Assembly: GCA_036279475.1 (NCBI GenBank)
Contig: DASUJB010000093.1
Location: forward strand, 1 to 27,390
Source of the DNA: ZC4RG19 sp036279475
GTDB taxonomy: Bacteria; Actinomycetota; Acidimicrobiia; Acidimicrobiales; VFJN01
DNA: 27,390 nucleotides
Direction: 5' to 3'
A program made the translations under genes and the position numbers. Below, one piece after another: positions 6,973 through 13,740 of this stretch (positions are counted from its first letter, which is position 1; each line of letters opens with the position of its first letter). The notes beneath the pieces are model-generated. The model saw only the letters and a list, made by a program, of their open reading frames with translations, did not search any database and was not told the origin of the DNA.

Positions 6973-7389
6973 TCAGCCGTTCTCGCGGGCGGCGGAGATG
7001 TCGGCCAGGGCGCTGTCGGCGTCCCGCTCGATGGCCAGGTCGCCCAGGGAGACGACGCCCACGAGGCGACCGGCGTCCACGACCGGGAGCCGGCGGACGG
7101 CGTGCTCGCGCATCAGCTCGGCCGCCCTCTCGACGCGGTCGCCGGGGGCGACGGTCACGACCTCGCCACTCAGCACCTCGGACAGCGGCGTGTCGGGGCC
7201 TCGACCGTCGGCCACGGCACGGACCACGACGTCGCGGTCGGTGACGATGCCCCGCACGTCGTCGCCCTCGGTCACGACGACGTCACCGGCGTCGCGGTCC
7301 CGCATCTGCTGGGCCGCGCTCCGGATGGGCGCGTCGGGCGGGCAGGTGACGGGGTCACGAGCCATGAGCTCGGCGATTGTCTGCGCCAT
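6973..7389 (-). CDS. CBS-domain pair protein
   Basis: The 138-aa protein, from ATG 7389 after AGGAGG, consists almost wholly of two CBS domains (about 8-58 and 75-127). Clear signatures are TIAELMARDPVTCPPDAPI, the G-I-V-T-D-R-D-V motif of CBS1, and RRLPVVDAGRLVGVVSLGDL of CBS2. Paired CBS domains bind adenine nucleotides or related ligands. Stand-alone versions occur in many actinomycete dormancy and stress regulons, such as the hypoxic-response proteins of mycobacteria. It is the first gene of a two-gene operon and has one of the best SigF-like promoters here (GTTT, 16 bp, GGGTAG). The ligand cannot be read from sequence. Confidence 0.9.
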   Translation of the reverse strand: MAQTIAELMARDPVTCPPDAPIRSAAQQMRDRDAGDVVVTEGDDVRGIVTDRDVVVRAVADGRGPDTPLSEVLSGEVVTVAPGDRVERAAELMREHAVRRLPVVDAGRLVGVVSLGDLAIERDADSALADISAARENG

Positions 7390-7420
7390 GGGTCCTCCTG
7401 GTCGGTCGCTCCCCCCGGGC

Positions 7421-7446
7421 CTACCCGCCGGTGCTGCGGCGAAAAC
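7421..7446 (-). promoter_or_regulatory. SigF/SigB-like promoter for the CBS operon
   Basis: Minus-strand GTTT (7446-7443, extended as GTTTT), a 16-bp spacer and GGGTAG (7426-7421). The inferred start near 7414 leaves a leader of about 25 nt with an AGGAGG ribosome binding site. Confidence 0.6.
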
Positions 7447-7473
7447 GGTGTGCCGGCACCACGGTGGCGGGTG

Positions 7474-8907
7474 TCACGCGCCGGCGGCGGCGGCGCTGCG
7501 GATGAGGCGGGTCGTGGACCGGCCGTCGACCAGCGGGACCAGCACCACCTGGCCGCCCCAGCGGGCCATGACGTGACGCTCCTCGATGTCCGCGCCCTCG
7601 TAGTCGGCCCCCTTCACGAAGAGGTGGGGGCGGAGGGCGCGCAGGGCCCGGGACGGCGTGTCCTCGTCGAAGGCCACGACCTCGTCGACGCAGGCCAGGC
7701 TCCCGAGGACCGCCGCCCGGTCGGCCACGGGGTTGAGGGGGCGACCCGCCCCCTTCAACCGCCGGACCGAGGAGTCGCCGTTCAGCAGGACGACGAGGTG
7801 GTCGCCCAGCCGTCGCGCCTGCTCGAGGAGCTGGACGTGACCGGCGTGGAGGACGTCGAAGCAGCCACCGGCGGCGACGACGACACCTCCCGCCCGTCGG
7901 ACGGCGGCGGCGCCGGGTGCGCCGCCGGGTGCACCGTCGAGGGGCACGACGTGCCCGTCCCCGCCCGGCCGCCCGGTGCCGCCGGCGCCGGTCGCCCCCT
8001 CCGGCCCGGCCGCCGGTGCGGTGTGGTCCCGTCCCGCCACGTAGCGGCGGGCCCCTGCCACCCCGGCCTCGACGGCGGCGCGCCGCCCGGCCCCGCACGC
8101 CAGGGCCAGGGCGGCGTGGACGGCGAAGGCGTCCCCCGCCCCGCAGGCGTCGCCCCGGGCGGGGTGGGTAGGGACGACCACGGCCAGCGCCCCGGGCTCG
8201 GCGAGGACGGCACCGCGGGCGGCGGCCGTGAGGGCGACCGGGCTCCCGAGCGAGGTGGCGAGCGCGCCGGCCACGGTGACGAGGCCGGGGACGGTGGCCG
8301 CCGCCGCCGGGTCGGCGTCGCCCAGCAGGTCGAGGGCCTCGCCCACGTTGGGCGTCGCCAGGGCCGTCGCCCGGGGGGGCCGGGGACCGGCGCTGTGAGG
8401 GTCCCAGACGACCGGCGGGGCGTTCGGCCCCGCAGGGAGCCCGGTCACCTCCGGCAGTGCGCTCACGCCCCGCCCGTAGTCGGCCACCAGCACCGCGTGG
8501 GCGCCGTCGGCGGCGGCCCCCGCCTGGACCGACCACGGGCCGGGAGGGACCACGGGCTCGCAGCCCCGGTCCACCCGGGCCAGGGACTGGCCCCCCGAGC
8601 GGAGCCGGAGCTTGACCGGCGTCGGACCGTCGAGGCCGAGGTCCACCACGGCGACGCCGGCGTCGGCGAGGAGGCCGGCCAGCCGTCGGCCGTCGGCGTC
8701 GGTCGCCAGGGCCGTCACCAACGTCACCTCGGCGCCCGCGCCGGCGGCCAGCTGGGCGGCCAGCGCCGCCCCTCCGGGCCGCACCCGCTCGACGGGCGAC
8801 TCGACCACGGGGGCCGGGGCGTCGCGGCACACACGGCGGACCTCGCCCTCCCAGTCGACGTCGAGCAGGGCGTCTCCGATGATGCACAGGCGCGGGCGGG
8901 TCACCAC
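7474..8907 (-). CDS. hldE: HldE/RfaE-like bifunctional heptose-phosphate kinase / adenylyltransferase
   Basis: The 477-aa protein fuses a PfkB-type sugar kinase (about 5-285) to a nucleotidyltransferase (about 340-477). Kinase marks are IIGDALLD near the N-terminus, the RPGGAALAAQLA loop and the anion-hole/base motif GDACGAGDAFA near 252-262 (usually DTxGAGD). The second domain has GGCFDVLHAGHV (HxGH), LNGDSSVRRLKG and FVKGADYEG, as in HldE C-terminal domains. A low-complexity Gly/Ala linker joins the two. HldE makes ADP-heptose precursors from heptose 7-phosphate, but no GmhA, GmhB or HldD gene is in view, so the actual sugar may differ. The GTG start lies about 7 nt from a SigF-like -10 element, so translation may be leaderless. 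Confidence 0.8.
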   Translation of the reverse strand: MVTRPRLCIIGDALLDVDWEGEVRRVCRDAPAPVVESPVERVRPGGAALAAQLAAGAGAEVTLVTALATDADGRRLAGLLADAGVAVVDLGLDGPTPVKLRLRSGGQSLARVDRGCEPVVPPGPWSVQAGAAADGAHAVLVADYGRGVSALPEVTGLPAGPNAPPVVWDPHSAGPRPPRATALATPNVGEALDLLGDADPAAAATVPGLVTVAGALATSLGSPVALTAAARGAVLAEPGALAVVVPTHPARGDACGAGDAFAVHAALALACGAGRRAAVEAGVAGARRYVAGRDHTAPAAGPEGATGAGGTGRPGGDGHVVPLDGAPGGAPGAAAVRRAGGVVVAAGGCFDVLHAGHVQLLEQARRLGDHLVVLLNGDSSVRRLKGAGRPLNPVADRAAVLGSLACVDEVVAFDEDTPSRALRALRPHLFVKGADYEGADIEERHVMARWGGQVVLVPLVDGRSTTRLIRSAAAAGA

Positions 8908-8913
8908 CAGCGC

Positions 8914-8938
8914 CTACCCGGGCCGGGCCGGCGCAGAC
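8914..8938 (-). promoter_or_regulatory. SigF/SigB-like promoter for hldE
   Basis: Minus-strand GTCT (8938-8935), a 15-bp spacer and GGGTAG (8919-8914). The predicted transcription start falls on or next to GTG 8907, suggesting a leaderless mRNA. It lies back to back with the promoter at 8947-8970. Confidence 0.5.
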
Positions 8939-8946
8939 GGCCGGGG

Positions 8947-8970
8947 GTTTCGGCCGGCACCGATGGGATA
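8947..8970 (+). promoter_or_regulatory. SigF/SigB-like promoter for the RsbW-like kinase gene
   Basis: GTTT (8947-8950), a 14-bp spacer and GGGATA (8965-8970), a one-step variant of the GGGTA box. The inferred start is near 8977. Its -35 is only 8 bp from that of the divergent hldE promoter. Confidence 0.4.
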
Positions 8971-9117
8971 GAACCGCGGCGATGCCCGGCCCGACGGACC
9001 GACCCGTGACGAGTCGCCACCCCAGGTGGAGGTGAGCGGGTCATCTGCGCAGACGTCGCCAGGGACGAGCGGCCGCGTCGCCACGCCAGCGGGTGGTTCC
9101 GGCGCGACGCCGCCGAG

Positions 9118-9609
9118 GTGGGGCGGGCCCGGCGCCTCGTGCGGTCGGCCCTGGTCGACTGGGGGCTCGGGCACGAGGCGCCCGCCCTCGAGCTGGCCGT
9201 CAGCGAGCTGGTGACCAACGCGCTGCAGCACGGCCGGGGTGACGTCGAGGTGGAGATCACCGCCACCGACGACGGGGTGCGGCTGGAGGTGGGGGACCAC
9301 GGCGACCAGGTCGGCCTCCCCGCCATCACGCCCGCGGGACCGGGCACCCACGGCGGGTGGGGCCTGCGCCTCGTCGAGCGCCTGTCCGACTCGTGGGGGG
9401 TGGTGGCCGACCGGTCCGCCACCCGGGTGTGGATGGTCCGGCACGCCGGTGGCCGGTCCCATGGCGACGCCTCCCCGACCGCGCCCGCGCCCGCCTCCGC
9501 CGAGGCCTCGCCCGCGCCCGTCTCTGCCGAGGCCTCGCCCGCGCCCGTCTCCGGCACTGCCTCCGCCGACGCCGCCGGGCCCGACGCCGCCCCCTCCGGC
9601 GTGGGGTAG
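9118..9609 (+). CDS. RsbW-like anti-sigma serine kinase (HATPase_c_2)
   Basis: The frame holds a GHKL ATPase of the RsbW/SpoIIAB type: N-box E30-L-V-T-N34-A-L-Q-H38, a G1-like box (EVGDHGDQVGLP) and a G2 box with GTHGGWGLRLVERLSDSWGV. Such kinases bind a SigB/SigF-class sigma and phosphorylate its STAS antagonist. GTG 9118 is the first standard start, but homologous sequence clearly continues upstream (WFRRDAAEVGRARRL). The frame is open back to a TGA at 9007 without ATG, GTG, TTG or CTG. A good ribosome binding site (GGTGGAGGTGA, 9025-9035) lies 7 nt before ATC 9043, a possible non-standard start. The tail contains two exact copies of AEASPAPVS and looks disordered. Confidence 0.8.
   Translation: MGRARRLVRSALVDWGLGHEAPALELAVSELVTNALQHGRGDVEVEITATDDGVRLEVGDHGDQVGLPAITPAGPGTHGGWGLRLVERLSDSWGVVADRSATRVWMVRHAGGRSHGDASPTAPAPASAEASPAPVSAEASPAPVSGTASADAAGPDAAPSGVG
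9499..9551 (+). repeat. 27-nt direct repeat in the kinase tail
   Basis: Two 26-nt identical copies (9499-9524 and 9526-9551), one base apart, encode AEASPAPVS twice. The repeat keeps the frame and lengthens a Ser/Pro/Ala-rich C-terminal tail of the RsbW-like kinase. Confidence 0.7.
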
Positions 9610-9641
9610 CGGACACGGTGCGGGGGGTCGCCTCCCGGCGG

Positions 9642-9667
9642 GGTTGCCTCCCGGGGGGAGCGGGTAG
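9642..9667 (+). promoter_or_regulatory. SigF/SigB-like promoter for the ChaB gene
   Basis: GGTT (9642-9645), a 16-bp spacer and GGGTAG (9662-9667). The inferred start near 9674 leaves a leader of about 32 nt with a GGGGAGGG ribosome binding site. Confidence 0.6.
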
Positions 9668-9705
9668 GCCGCGCGGTGACGGACCCGCGACCGGGGAGGG
9701 ATCCC

Positions 9706-10125
9706 ATGCCGGCACGTGACGAGCTCCCGAGCACGCTGCGACGATCGCCGGAGAAGGCTCAGCGGACCTGGTCCGAGGCCCACGACAGCGCCGTCGAGAG
9801 CTACGGCGAGGGCCAGCGGGCGCACCGCACGGCCTTCGCCGCCCTCAAGCACTCGTTCGAGAAGGTCGGGGACCACTGGGAGGAGAAGCGGTCCCGGGGA
9901 CCGTCCGATCCCCAGGCGGCCCGAGGTGGGGCAGCGGCTCGCCGGGCGTCGGGACCCACCTACGGAGGCGTCGACGTGGCCGGGCGCACCAAGGACGAGC
10001 TGATGGACCTGGCACGGCAGCTGGGCGTGCGGGGCCGCTCGAAGATGACGAAGGAAGAGCTGGCCCGGGCCATCGCCCGGGCCAACGACCGGGCCACGGC
10101 GCGGGCCCGCGACGAGGGCCGCTGA
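9706..10125 (+). CDS. chaB: ChaB family protein with C-terminal Rho_N-like module
   Basis: The start is ATG 9706 behind GGGGAGGG, giving 139 aa. Residues 5-65 are a ChaB domain, with the tell-tale LPSTLRRSPEKAQRTWSEA, then HDSAVESYGEG and AFAALKHSFEKVGDHWEEK. Residues 95-123 form a Rho_N/SAP-like helix-extended-helix module with DELMDLARQLGVRGRSKMTK and EELARAI. ChaB was named as a regulator of the ChaA cation antiporter in enterobacteria, but in actinomycetes ChaB-Rho_N proteins are small stress proteins of unclear role. The Rho_N part suggests nucleic acid or protein binding. A SigF-like promoter precedes the gene, and it ends 152 nt before the sigma factor gene. A near match to its tail is found on the hemerythrin at 12335. 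Confidence 0.85.
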   Translation: MPARDELPSTLRRSPEKAQRTWSEAHDSAVESYGEGQRAHRTAFAALKHSFEKVGDHWEEKRSRGPSDPQAARGGAAARRASGPTYGGVDVAGRTKDELMDLARQLGVRGRSKMTKEELARAIARANDRATARARDEGR

Positions 10126-10208
10126 GCGACGGACGCTGAGCGATGGACGCTCGGCGAGCGGGAAGCGCTCCCCAGCGTGCGGGAGCCGGCGCTCCGAGAA
10201 GCGGTTCT

Positions 10209-10234
10209 GTGTGAAGCGAGCGCCGCCCGGGTAG
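10209..10234 (+). promoter_or_regulatory. SigF/SigB-like promoter for the sigma gene at 10278
   Basis: GTGT (10209-10212), a 16-bp spacer and GGGTAG (10229-10234). The inferred start near 10241 leaves a leader of about 37 nt with GGAGGA before GTG 10278. If real, the sigma factor would activate its own gene. I see no gene in the rest of 10126-10277. Confidence 0.6.
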
Positions 10235-10277
10235 CCGAGGGGTCGTCCGCGAACCGCCCACGCTCCCGGAGGACGCC

Positions 10278-11045
10278 GTGACACCGCTGTCCCGCTCCCA
10301 CGACGACACGTCCGACCCGCGGTTCGAGCTGCTGCGCCGGACCGGCGACCTCGAGGTGCGCAACGCTCTCGTCGAGGACTTCGCCTGGTTGGCGTCGTTC
10401 TGCGCCAGCCGCTTCGCCCGCCGGGGCGAGCCCCGGGAGGACCTGGTGCAGGTGGCCCTGGTGGGGTTGGTCAACGCCGTCGACCGGTTCGACCCCCGCC
10501 GCGGGCTCTCGTTCACCACCTTCGCCGTGCCCACCATCGAGGGCGAGCTCCGCCGGTACTTCCGCGACCGGACGTGGGCCATCCACGTCACCCGCCGGGT
10601 CAAGGACGCCAGCCGGGCGACGGCCGCCGCCGTCGACGACCTCACCTCGGCGCTCGGGCGCACGCCCACCGCCGACGAGGTGGCCGAGCGGACCGGCCTG
10701 CGCCCCGAGGAGGTGCTGGAGGCGCTGGACGTCCACTCGCTGCAGCGTGGCGTCCCCCTCGAGCAGGGCGACGGCGACGATGCCCACGAGAGCGTGGCCC
10801 TGGGCGTCGACGAGGCGGGGTACGAGTCGGCCGAGGCGCGGACCATCCTCGCCGAGCTGCTCCCCGCCCTGCCGACGGCCCGCGACCGGCTGATCGTCGA
10901 GCTTCGCTTCGTGGAGGGCATGACCCAGTCCGAGATCGCCCGCCGCATCGGGGTGAGCCAGGTCCAGGTGTCGCGCCTGCTGCGCCTCGACCTCGAGCGG
11001 ATGCGCCGGGCCGCCTCCCGCCGCCGGCGGCCCGTGGCCGGCTGA
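10278..11045 (+). CDS. SigB/SigF/SigG-class RNA polymerase sigma factor
   Basis: The 255-aa protein starts at GTG 10278 with GGAGGA 6 nt upstream. It has region 2 at about 25-90 (EDLVQVALVGLVNAVDRFDP, then LSFTTFAVPTIEGELRRYFR), region 3 at about 105-145 (TSALGRTPTADEVAERTGL) and region 4 at about 195-245 with the helix-turn-helix TQSEIARRIGVSQVQVSRLL. The length, the PTIEGELRRYFRDRTW motif and the presence of region 3 put it in the sigma-70 group 3 general stress/sporulation class and not among ECF factors. Such factors are controlled by RsbW-like kinases; one lies 0.7 kb upstream. A second paralogue is at 12949. The promoter upstream matches the consensus this class recognises. Confidence 0.92.
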   Translation: MTPLSRSHDDTSDPRFELLRRTGDLEVRNALVEDFAWLASFCASRFARRGEPREDLVQVALVGLVNAVDRFDPRRGLSFTTFAVPTIEGELRRYFRDRTWAIHVTRRVKDASRATAAAVDDLTSALGRTPTADEVAERTGLRPEEVLEALDVHSLQRGVPLEQGDGDDAHESVALGVDEAGYESAEARTILAELLPALPTARDRLIVELRFVEGMTQSEIARRIGVSQVQVSRLLRLDLERMRRAASRRRRPVAG

Positions 11046-11080
11046 GCGGGTCGGGTCGGCTGGGCCAGGGGCGGTCGGCT

Positions 11081-11129
11081 GGGGGCTGGGGCCGGGCCGG
11101 GACAGGTCGGCCGGGGGCCGGGGCCGGGA
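11081..11129 (+). repeat. G-quadruplex-like G tracts between convergent genes
   Basis: Four G runs (5, 4, 3 and 3 G) with 2-nt spacers occupy 11081-11101, a textbook G-quadruplex motif on the plus strand. A second set with runs of 5, 4 and 3 G follows at 11113-11128. The gap between the two convergent genes (11046-11150) also carries near repeats of GTCGGCTGGG. No classical hairpin terminator is evident here. Confidence 0.5.
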
Positions 11130-11150
11130 GCAGCCTGGCCCGGACGGCGG

Positions 11151-12209
11151 TCAGGGGCGGCGACCCAGCCCCGACGCCAGCTCGGCCAGGCGCCGCGAGG
11201 GCGAGTCGGAGGCGAGGGGCGCGGTGGGGGCCCCGGCCCCGGCGGCCATGCCGAGGGCCAGCTCGCGGAGGGCTTCGACGGCCGTGTATCGGGGCCGCCA
11301 CCCCAGCTCGGCCCGGGCCCGGTCCGTGGCCAGCTGGGGCAGGTCCAGGGCGAGGTCGAGCAGCCGGGGGTCGGTGGGGACCAGGTGGGCGCCCCACGCA
11401 ACCGAGAGCGCGGCCCGGACCGCCCGCCGGGGCACCTCCACCGGCCGTGCCTCGAACACCTCGCCCAGCACGGTGGCGTCCACCACCGGCTCGGCCGCCA
11501 CGTTGAAGGCTCCCCTGACGTCCCGCACCACGGCGGCCCGGTAGGCCTCGGCGAGGTCGTCGGCGTGGACGGCTTGGAGGCGGAGCCCCGCCGGCAGCGG
11601 GAGGACCGGCAACCTCCCCGGTCGGGCCAGCCGGCCCGGGAGGAGCGGGCCGGCGAACAGTCGACGCTGCTCGGTGGCCGACGCCCGCTGGAAGACGAAC
11701 GCCGGCCGCAGGCGGACCACCCGCCGGTCGGGGGAGCGGGCCTCCACGGCGTCGAGCACCCGCTCGACGTACGCCTTCTCCCGCCCGTAGGCGGCCCCGG
11801 GCCGGCTGTGGGTGGGCCAGTCCTCGGTCACCCGGTGCCCGGGCCCGGGCGAGTAGGCGCCCACCGACGAGGCGTGGACGATGGTGCCCACGCCGGCGTC
11901 CTCGGCGGCGGCGAACACCCGGGCGCTGCCCACGGCGTTGGCCTGCCACGTGACGTCGGGGCGCCGCTCCGGCTGGAACAGCCAGGCCAGGTGGACCACC
12001 GCGTCGACGCCCCGGAGGTGGGGGCGGAGGTCGTCGCGCCCCACGTCGAGCTGGTGCCACGCCACCGGGGCGCCGGGCGGGTCGACGTGACCGCTCCCGG
12101 GCGGCCGACGAGCGACGGCCAGGATGGAGGTGACGGCGTCGTCGGCGGCCAGCGAGCGGAGGACGGCCGTCCCGACGTTCCCGCTCGCCCCGGTGATCAG
12201 CACGCGCAT
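11151..12209 (-). CDS. NAD-dependent epimerase/dehydratase (extended SDR)
   Basis: The 352-aa protein starts at ATG 12209. It opens with MRVLITGASGNVG, the Rossmann GxxGxxG motif (residues 7-13). D-V-G-R-D-D follows the third strand, then VDAVVHLAWLF. The catalytic pair is Y141 and K145 (YGREKAY), with an upstream HASSVGAYS motif giving the Ser. This is an extended short-chain dehydrogenase like UDP-glucose 4-epimerases; the C-terminal part binds the variable substrate. No sugar pathway genes flank it, so the substrate is unknown. A SigF-like promoter with one mismatch lies upstream, back to back with that of the hemerythrin gene. Confidence 0.88.
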   Translation of the reverse strand: MRVLITGASGNVGTAVLRSLAADDAVTSILAVARRPPGSGHVDPPGAPVAWHQLDVGRDDLRPHLRGVDAVVHLAWLFQPERRPDVTWQANAVGSARVFAAAEDAGVGTIVHASSVGAYSPGPGHRVTEDWPTHSRPGAAYGREKAYVERVLDAVEARSPDRRVVRLRPAFVFQRASATEQRRLFAGPLLPGRLARPGRLPVLPLPAGLRLQAVHADDLAEAYRAAVVRDVRGAFNVAAEPVVDATVLGEVFEARPVEVPRRAVRAALSVAWGAHLVPTDPRLLDLALDLPQLATDRARAELGWRPRYTAVEALRELALGMAAGAGAPTAPLASDSPSRRLAELASGLGRRP

Positions 12210-12239
12210 CCCTCGCTCCCTCCGTCGGCACCCATTCCC

Positions 12240-12265
12240 CTAACCATGGGGCCGGCAGGGCAAAC
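12240..12265 (-). promoter_or_regulatory. SigF/SigB-like promoter for the epimerase gene
   Basis: Minus-strand GTTT (12265-12262), a 16-bp spacer and GGTTAG (12245-12240), one mismatch from GGGTAG. The inferred start near 12233 leaves a leader of about 24 nt. It is divergent from the promoter at 12279-12304. Confidence 0.4.
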
Positions 12266-12278
12266 GCCCCGTCGCCGC

Positions 12279-12304
12279 GGTTCGACGGGGCGGCAGCGGG
12301 GAAG
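12279..12304 (+). promoter_or_regulatory. SigF/SigB-like promoter for the hemerythrin gene
   Basis: GGTT (12279-12282), a 16-bp spacer and GGGAAG (12299-12304). GGGAAG fits the GGGWAW form of SigB -10 elements. The inferred start near 12311 leaves a leader of about 24 nt with GGAGGAGG. Confidence 0.45.
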
Positions 12305-12334
12305 GCCTGGGCCGTCCGACCGGAGGAGGCCACG

Positions 12335-12907
12335 ATGCTGGACGCCCTGACCCTGCTGACCGCCGACCACAACCGCGTGCGCGGCCTGTTCTCCCGCTTC
12401 GGCGCGGCCAAGGAGGCCGGCGACACCGAGGCCATGGCGGAGCTGGCCGACCTGATCGACACCGAGATCGAGGGGCACACCACCATCGAGGAGCGGGTGT
12501 TCTACCCGTGGGCCCGCGAGCTGTCCGAGGAGATCGCCGAGGTCGTCGCCGAGGGCGTCGAGGAGCACCACGTCGTGGAGGTCCTGATGGGCGAGGTGCG
12601 GCAGCTGGCGCCCGGCGACGACGAGTGGGTGGCCAAGCTGGCCGTCGTCATCGAGAACGTCGAGCACCACGCGGCCGAGGAGGAGGAGGACCTGTTCCCC
12701 CAGGTCCGCCGGGCCGCCGACCGCGGCGCGCTGGAGTCCGTGGCCGGTGACCTCGAGGCGGCCAAGCGCGACCTCGGCGCCCCCGTGCTGGCGGACAAGC
12801 AGGACAAGACGACCGAGGAGCTGCACCGGCTGGCGACGGCCCAGGAGATCCCCGGGCGGTCCTCGATGGGCCACGACGAGCTGGCCGCCACCGTCAGCCC
12901 CGGGTGA
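12335..12907 (+). CDS. Hemerythrin (HHE) protein with Rho_N-like tail
   Basis: The 190-aa protein starts at ATG 12335 after GGAGGAGG. Residues 1-130 form a hemerythrin-type four-helix domain. Iron ligands are seen in LLTADHNRV (H11), EIEGHTTIEERVFYPW (H48, E52), EEHHVVE and the H-H-A-A-E-E-E-E-D motif at the end of the fourth helix. Such proteins bind O2 or reactive species at a non-haem di-iron site. Residues 159-187 (TTEELHRLATAQEIPGRSSM, then GHDELAATV) align without gaps to the Rho_N-like module of the ChaB protein at 9706. The gene has a SigF-like promoter and ends at a bidirectional hairpin. Oxygen sensing or detoxification is a family-based inference. Confidence 0.9.
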   Translation: MLDALTLLTADHNRVRGLFSRFGAAKEAGDTEAMAELADLIDTEIEGHTTIEERVFYPWARELSEEIAEVVAEGVEEHHVVEVLMGEVRQLAPGDDEWVAKLAVVIENVEHHAAEEEEDLFPQVRRAADRGALESVAGDLEAAKRDLGAPVLADKQDKTTEELHRLATAQEIPGRSSMGHDELAATVSPG

Positions 12908-12908
12908 G

Positions 12909-12948
12909 GCGGGGCGCCGCCGGCGCCCGGGGCCCGGCGGCGCCCCGC
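12909..12948. terminator. Bidirectional hairpin terminator
   Basis: A perfect 15-bp GC stem (12909-12923 with 12934-12948) and a 10-nt loop fill the gap between the stop of the hemerythrin gene (12907) and the stop of the minus-strand sigma gene (12949). It can act for both convergent genes. Confidence 0.75.
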
Positions 12949-13740
12949 TCAGCGGGTGGGGCTCAGGTAGGGCCGGAGGCGCCGGACGGCCCGGGCCAAC
13001 AGGCGGGACACCTGCATCTGGCTCACCCCCAGCCGCCGGGCGATGTGCGCCTGGGTCTCCTCCTCGAAGTAGTACCAGGTGAGCAGGCGCACGTCGGCGG
13101 GATCCAGCCGCCCCAGGCCCCGCTGGAGGGCGGTGCGGTCCTCCACCCCCGCCAGGCCGGGGTCGGTCGAGGCCAGGCCCGGCGGCTCGTCCGCCGCCAC
13201 GGTGGGGTTGTCGAGGGAGGTGGTGGCCCGGGCCCGCCGGGCGCGCTCCACGGCCTCGATGCGGGCCAGCGGGACGCCGAGGAAGTCGGCCACCTCCGAC
13301 AGCGAGGGGGCCCGGCCCAGGTCCTGGCTGAGGAGCTCCACCGCGTCCTGCTGCGGCCCGGCCAGCTCGTGGACCGAGCGTGGGACGCGCAGGGACCACC
13401 CCAGGTCTCGGAAGTGGCGGCGGAGCGTTCCCACGATGGTGGGGGTGGCGTAGGCCAGGAACGGCGTGCCCCGGCCGGGGTCGAAGCGGCGGAGGGCCAG
13501 CATGAGCGCCTCGTGGGACACCTGGACCAGGTCGTCGACCGGTTCGCCCCGCCGGTAGTGCTTCCTGGCCGTGGCCGTGGCGAAGCCGCTGTAGCTGTGC
13601 ACCAGGGCGTCGAGCTCGCGGGGGTCCTGCCGGTCGGCGAAGGCCACGTGGCGGGTCCACAGGGTGAGGTCGACCGAGGGCCGGGTGGCGCGGGGAGCCA
13701 GCCACTCACGGCGCACCGGGGTGCGGGGCACGCTCACCAC
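12949..13740 (-). CDS. Second SigB/SigF-class sigma factor
   Basis: From GTG 13740 the product is 263 aa; in-frame GTG 13836 would give 295 aa and GTG 13731 is also possible. The extra N-terminus (TAARTRPSPILRHRAGG) is low-complexity, so I prefer 13740, with modest certainty. Region 2 holds VDDLVQVSHEALMLALRRFD and PFLAYATPTIVGTLRRHFR; region 3 holds DLGRAPSLSEVADFLGV; region 4 ends in the helix-turn-helix TQAHIARRLGVSQMQVSRLL. It is clearly paralogous to the factor at 10278 in length and layout but well diverged. It is convergent with the hemerythrin gene and divergent from the PAS-like gene at 13936. A SigF-like promoter at 13847-13871 suggests control by itself or by its paralogue. Confidence 0.88.
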   Translation of the reverse strand: MVSVPRTPVRREWLAPRATRPSVDLTLWTRHVAFADRQDPRELDALVHSYSGFATATARKHYRRGEPVDDLVQVSHEALMLALRRFDPGRGTPFLAYATPTIVGTLRRHFRDLGWSLRVPRSVHELAGPQQDAVELLSQDLGRAPSLSEVADFLGVPLARIEAVERARRARATTSLDNPTVAADEPPGLASTDPGLAGVEDRTALQRGLGRLDPADVRLLTWYYFEEETQAHIARRLGVSQMQVSRLLARAVRRLRPYLSPTR

